Program-made: the position numbers and the translations under genes
NCBI GenBank assembly: GCA_021814565.1
Contig: JAKAIC010000004.1
Coordinates: forward strand, 1-48,534
Reading direction: 5' to 3'
Origin: Actinomycetes bacterium
GTDB lineage: Bacteria; Actinomycetota; Actinomycetes; S36-B12; UBA5976
DNA: 48,534 nt
The notes under the pieces: generated by a model
What the model saw: only the letters and a program-made list of their open reading frames with translations
What the model was told of the DNA's origin: nothing
Databases searched by the model: none
Part shown: in pieces, positions 46,514 through 48,534 of the stretch
Position numbering within the stretch: the stretch's first letter is position 1
Layout: each line of letters opens with the position of its first letter

Positions 46514-47497
46514 TCACACCGTACCGTGATGAAGCAGCCGAATGTCGATCAGCGGTGATGCTTCCCCCGCCTCCCACGCCAACGCATCCATCGGCAGGTG
46601 TTGCAACGAGGCATTGGCTGCCGCGACCACCGCCTGCACCGTCGGATGTGACGACCTGGCCGACACCTGGCTGCCCTCCTGCAGCAATGCCACCACCGGC
46701 TCATGCAACGACCGCAGGTCCTGTGCCACAAAACTCGGCCAGGACGAAAGCGGCCGCGTGGCGAGATCCTGTGGACCATGTACGCCGGTGAGCACGAGCA
46801 AGGACTCGACGGAGGCGGCTATGGCGCCATCGATATCCGTGTCGAGACGATCTCCGATCACCAACGCCCGGGTGCCCCCGACTCGTTCCAGCAATGCCTC
46901 GAACAGGGCCGGTTGTGGCTTGCCGATGACTTCCGGCGCCCGGCCTGTCGATCGTTCGAGAAGCCCGATCATTGCTCCATTACCCGGCGCCGTTCCGAAA
47001 GGCAGCGGCACCGTGAGGTCGGCGTTGGTGGCAACCCAACGCTTTCCTCGAGCAATGGCCCAGTGGGCGGCCGCCAAATCGAACCAGGCGACCAGCGGGC
47101 CGTAGCCCACCATGACTGCGGCACACGCATCCGCGACCTGGCTGGATTGAGCCAGATCCGCACTGGCGCGTAGAGGAACCAGACCTTCGGCGGCGAGCGC
47201 CTCGGACACTCCGACACCGCCTACGGCCAGCACCTGACCGCCTGCAGGGAGCTCGCTGGCCAGAAAGGCGGCAGCTGCTTGGGCACTGGTCATCACGTCA
47301 TCAGGCTGGATTGCCAGCCCCAGTTGCTGCAAATGCCGTGCAACCTCTGACGAAGGGCGATTGGCATTGTTGGTGGCAGCGGCGAGGAGCGTCCCCTCTG
47401 CTGCCAGGGCGTTCAGTGCGGTAATCGCGTGGGGAACGGCGTCCGGCCCGATGTACACGACCCCATCAAGGTCCAGAATCGCGGTATCGAAGCGCAT
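46514..47497 (-). CDS. HAD-family phosphatase (glycerol-3-phosphate phosphatase-like)
   Basis: 327-residue HAD hydrolase of the NagD/PGP type. Motif I is LDLDGVVYIG with Asp9 and Asp11; motif II is the AAATNNANRPSSEV segment; motif III/IV is KPQPALFEALLERVG followed by ALVIGDRLDTDIDGA; a C2-type cap lies between. The homologue at this place, Rv1692, hydrolyses glycerol 3-phosphate. A C-terminal extension of about 65 residues follows the HAD fold. A TAGGGT -10 is 6 nt before the ATG, predicting that a leaderless mRNA starts here and runs through tlyA and nadK. Confidence 0.9.
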   Translation of the reverse strand: MRFDTAILDLDGVVYIGPDAVPHAITALNALAAEGTLLAAATNNANRPSSEVARHLQQLGLAIQPDDVMTSAQAAAAFLASELPAGGQVLAVGGVGVSEALAAEGLVPLRASADLAQSSQVADACAAVMVGYGPLVAWFDLAAAHWAIARGKRWVATNADLTVPLPFGTAPGNGAMIGLLERSTGRAPEVIGKPQPALFEALLERVGGTRALVIGDRLDTDIDGAIAASVESLLVLTGVHGPQDLATRPLSSWPSFVAQDLRSLHEPVVALLQEGSQVSARSSHPTVQAVVAAANASLQHLPMDALAWEAGEASPLIDIRLLHHGTV

Positions 47498-47503
47498 GCC
47501 GAA

Positions 47504-47509
47504 ACCCTA
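47504..47509 (-). promoter_or_regulatory. -10 element of the HAD phosphatase gene, leaderless
   Basis: TAGGGT on the minus strand, 6 nt before the ATG at 47497. Confidence 0.5.
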
Positions 47510-47559
47510 TGGGAGGTGGCAGACACGGCGAACCTAGGAAGCGGTTCTGACAACAACAC

Positions 47560-47598
47560 GAAGCGCCACCGATCCCTGTTGAGGATCGACGGCGCTTC
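47560..47598 (-). terminator. Terminator after the TPR-protein gene
   Basis: GAAGCGCC-AC-CGATCC, 7-nt loop, GGATCG-AC-GGCGCTTC: 14 base pairs with a 2-nt symmetrical mismatch. On the minus strand it follows the TPR gene stop by 12 nt and is trailed by GTGTTGTTGTC, a T-rich stretch. Confidence 0.7.
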
Positions 47599-47610
47599 AG
47601 TGGCTGTGGA

Positions 47611-48534
47611 TCAGACTTCGATCGCTACCGCGCGATCTGCGGCGTCGGTGAGATCGTCGGCGTCAATGAGTGCGGTCTTCACGAACCAGTCGCGGGCCTC
47701 CGCCTTGCGACCGGCGGCGAGCAAAGCATCCGCGTAGGCGTAGCGCAGACGTGCAGACCAGGGCTCCGTGGACTTGGAACTGAGTTCCTTGCACTCGAGA
47801 GTGGCGATCGCCGCTTCCAGTTGGCCCAGATCACGTCGGGCACCCGATGCGACAATGCGCATCTCCACCCGACCCTCGACACCGAGTCGACCTACTTCCT
47901 GCGATCGCGCGAGCGACAGCGCACGCTCCGGACGGCCCAGCCCGCGCTCACAATCGGCGAGAATCGGCAGATGCTCCGAGCTGCCGCTGATACGAGCGAA
48001 GGTCCGCAGCTCGGAAAGGGCTTCCGCCCACTCCTCACAGCGGTAGGCGGCCAGACCACAGGTCTCCCGCACGACGGCAATGCGCGCACCCCGTGACCGA
48101 GCGGCCCGGGCGTGCGCCAAGCCCAGCTCGAAATCGCCCGCTTCCATGGCATTTACCGCACAGGTGAGATGCTCCATCAGGAAGTTGCCAAGACCAGGCG
48201 ATAGCGAGCGGAGTTCGGCAAGGACCGGCTTGGGCAACACCGAGACATCGATGTCCTCCGGCACCGCCGGCAACTTCTCCGGATCTCCGGAACGCTTGGC
48301 ACGCGGCTCCTCGAGGGAGTCATCCCGACGCGGACGATCCGAGCTGAAGGGACGGCGTTCACCGTCACGCTGGGGGCGGCGGTCATCATCACGACGCGGG
48401 CCACGGTCACGGTCACCGAAAGCGGGCCGGTCAGAGCGCGGACGGTCACCGAAGGGACGACGCTCCCCGTCACGCTGGGGGCGGCGGTCATCATCACGAC
48501 GAGGACCACGGTCACGGTCACCGAAAGCAGGCCG
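47611..48534 (-). CDS. TPR-like protein with Arg/Asp-rich repetitive N-terminus, 5' end missing
   Basis: The frame is open to the right window edge, so start and further repeats lie outside. The first ~70 visible residues are highly charged, built of RD, RR and DDDRRPQRDGERRPF units in a 35-residue repeat. A folded, alpha-helical region follows (about 220 residues from 48273) with TPR-like helix pairs (ALSELRTFARISG, AIATLECKELS, ALLAAGRKAEARDWFVKTALIDADD). It matches the Rv1691-type protein at this place in mycobacteria. The role is unknown; a nucleic-acid-binding or phase-separating tail is possible from the composition. TTG 48273 is not the real start, since the charged region is in frame. 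Confidence 0.8.
   Translation of the reverse strand, partial: RPAFGDRDRGPRRDDDRRPQRDGERRPFGDRPRSDRPAFGDRDRGPRRDDDRRPQRDGERRPFSSDRPRRDDSLEEPRAKRSGDPEKLPAVPEDIDVSVLPKPVLAELRSLSPGLGNFLMEHLTCAVNAMEAGDFELGLAHARAARSRGARIAVVRETCGLAAYRCEEWAEALSELRTFARISGSSEHLPILADCERGLGRPERALSLARSQEVGRLGVEGRVEMRIVASGARRDLGQLEAAIATLECKELSSKSTEPWSARLRYAYADALLAAGRKAEARDWFVKTALIDADDLTDAADRAVAIEV
48346..48534. repeat. 105-bp tandem repeat within the TPR-protein gene
   Basis: Two copies, 48346-48450 and 48451 to the window edge, with only a few substitutions between them. The period of 105 bp is 35 codons, so copy number change would keep the frame. More copies may lie beyond the edge. Confidence 0.85.

Noticed and set aside
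46317-46577. Longer form of the small protein starting at 46577
   Set aside because: The extra 22 residues would lie inside the HAD gene end and are low in predicted structure; ATG 46511 follows the HAD stop by 2 nt.
48361-48534. CRISPR-like array at the right edge
   Set aside because: The repeat is a 105-bp in-frame coding duplication with no spacers; the reading frame continues through both copies.

Overview
The window is a densely packed stretch of a high-GC (above 60 % by eye, not computed) actinobacterial chromosome. The class Actinomycetes is supported by the Pup ligation system (arc, dop, pup, pafA), pafBC next to tatAC and helY, ScpAB beside a ParA-like ATPase, GarA with two MerR regulators, and gene orders that match Mycobacterium tuberculosis in several places (recalled, not searched). 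The family or genus cannot be fixed from this sequence. There are no insertion sequences, prophage genes, CRISPR arrays or rRNA genes. One tRNA gene (proline) is present.

Region 1 (1-13.8 kb, mostly + strand) holds the end of trmI; the Pup block arc-dop-pup-pafA; two FKBP-type prolyl isomerases, one a lipoprotein; the DNA-damage regulators pafB and pafC; tatA and tatC; a diacylglycerol-kinase-like gene; the helicase helY; and, on the minus strand, a 5'-3' exonuclease. The 20S proteasome genes prcB and prcA, usually found between pup and pafA, are absent: pup and pafA overlap by 4 bp. ARC nevertheless keeps a C-terminal GRYL tail of the proteasome-docking kind.

Region 2 (13.8-21.5 kb) holds a polyprenol-phosphate mannosyltransferase and, on the minus strand, a Tad-type pilus/secretion operon (tadG-like, tadE, cpaB, tadZ, tadA, tadB, tadC). 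It has no flp pilin or prepilin peptidase gene.

Region 3 (21.7-32.2 kb) starts with a divergent LacI regulator / PfkB sugar kinase pair. Next comes gcvP behind a tandem glycine riboswitch, then a minus-strand series matching M. tuberculosis Rv1832-Rv1822: MerR (ResR-like), BFN-domain protein, MerR (FtsR-like), garA, gcvH, DUF881, small basic protein, DUF881, CDP-alcohol phosphatidyltransferase. It links glycine cleavage, nitrogen/carbon flux signalling (GarA), division control and phospholipid synthesis.

Region 4 (32.3-48.5 kb) starts with tRNA-Pro and a strong bidirectional terminator. A minus-strand series follows: der, cmk, tyrA, aroH, an AT-rich spacer, rluB, scpB, scpA. Then come a plus-strand parA plus ribbon-helix-helix partner, and a second minus-strand series: xerD, a Nudix hydrolase, pyrG, recN, nadK, tlyA, a small conserved protein, a HAD phosphatase and a TPR protein with an Arg/Asp-rich repetitive N-terminus cut by the window edge. 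Chromosome organisation (ScpAB, ParA, XerD, RecN) is mixed with nucleotide and NADP supply and with ribosome maturation (Der, RluB, TlyA).

Two layout habits recur. Adjacent genes are very often joined by 1- to 8-bp start/stop overlaps. At least nine transcription units have a TAnnnT -10 element only 5-7 nt before the start codon, which predicts leaderless mRNAs.
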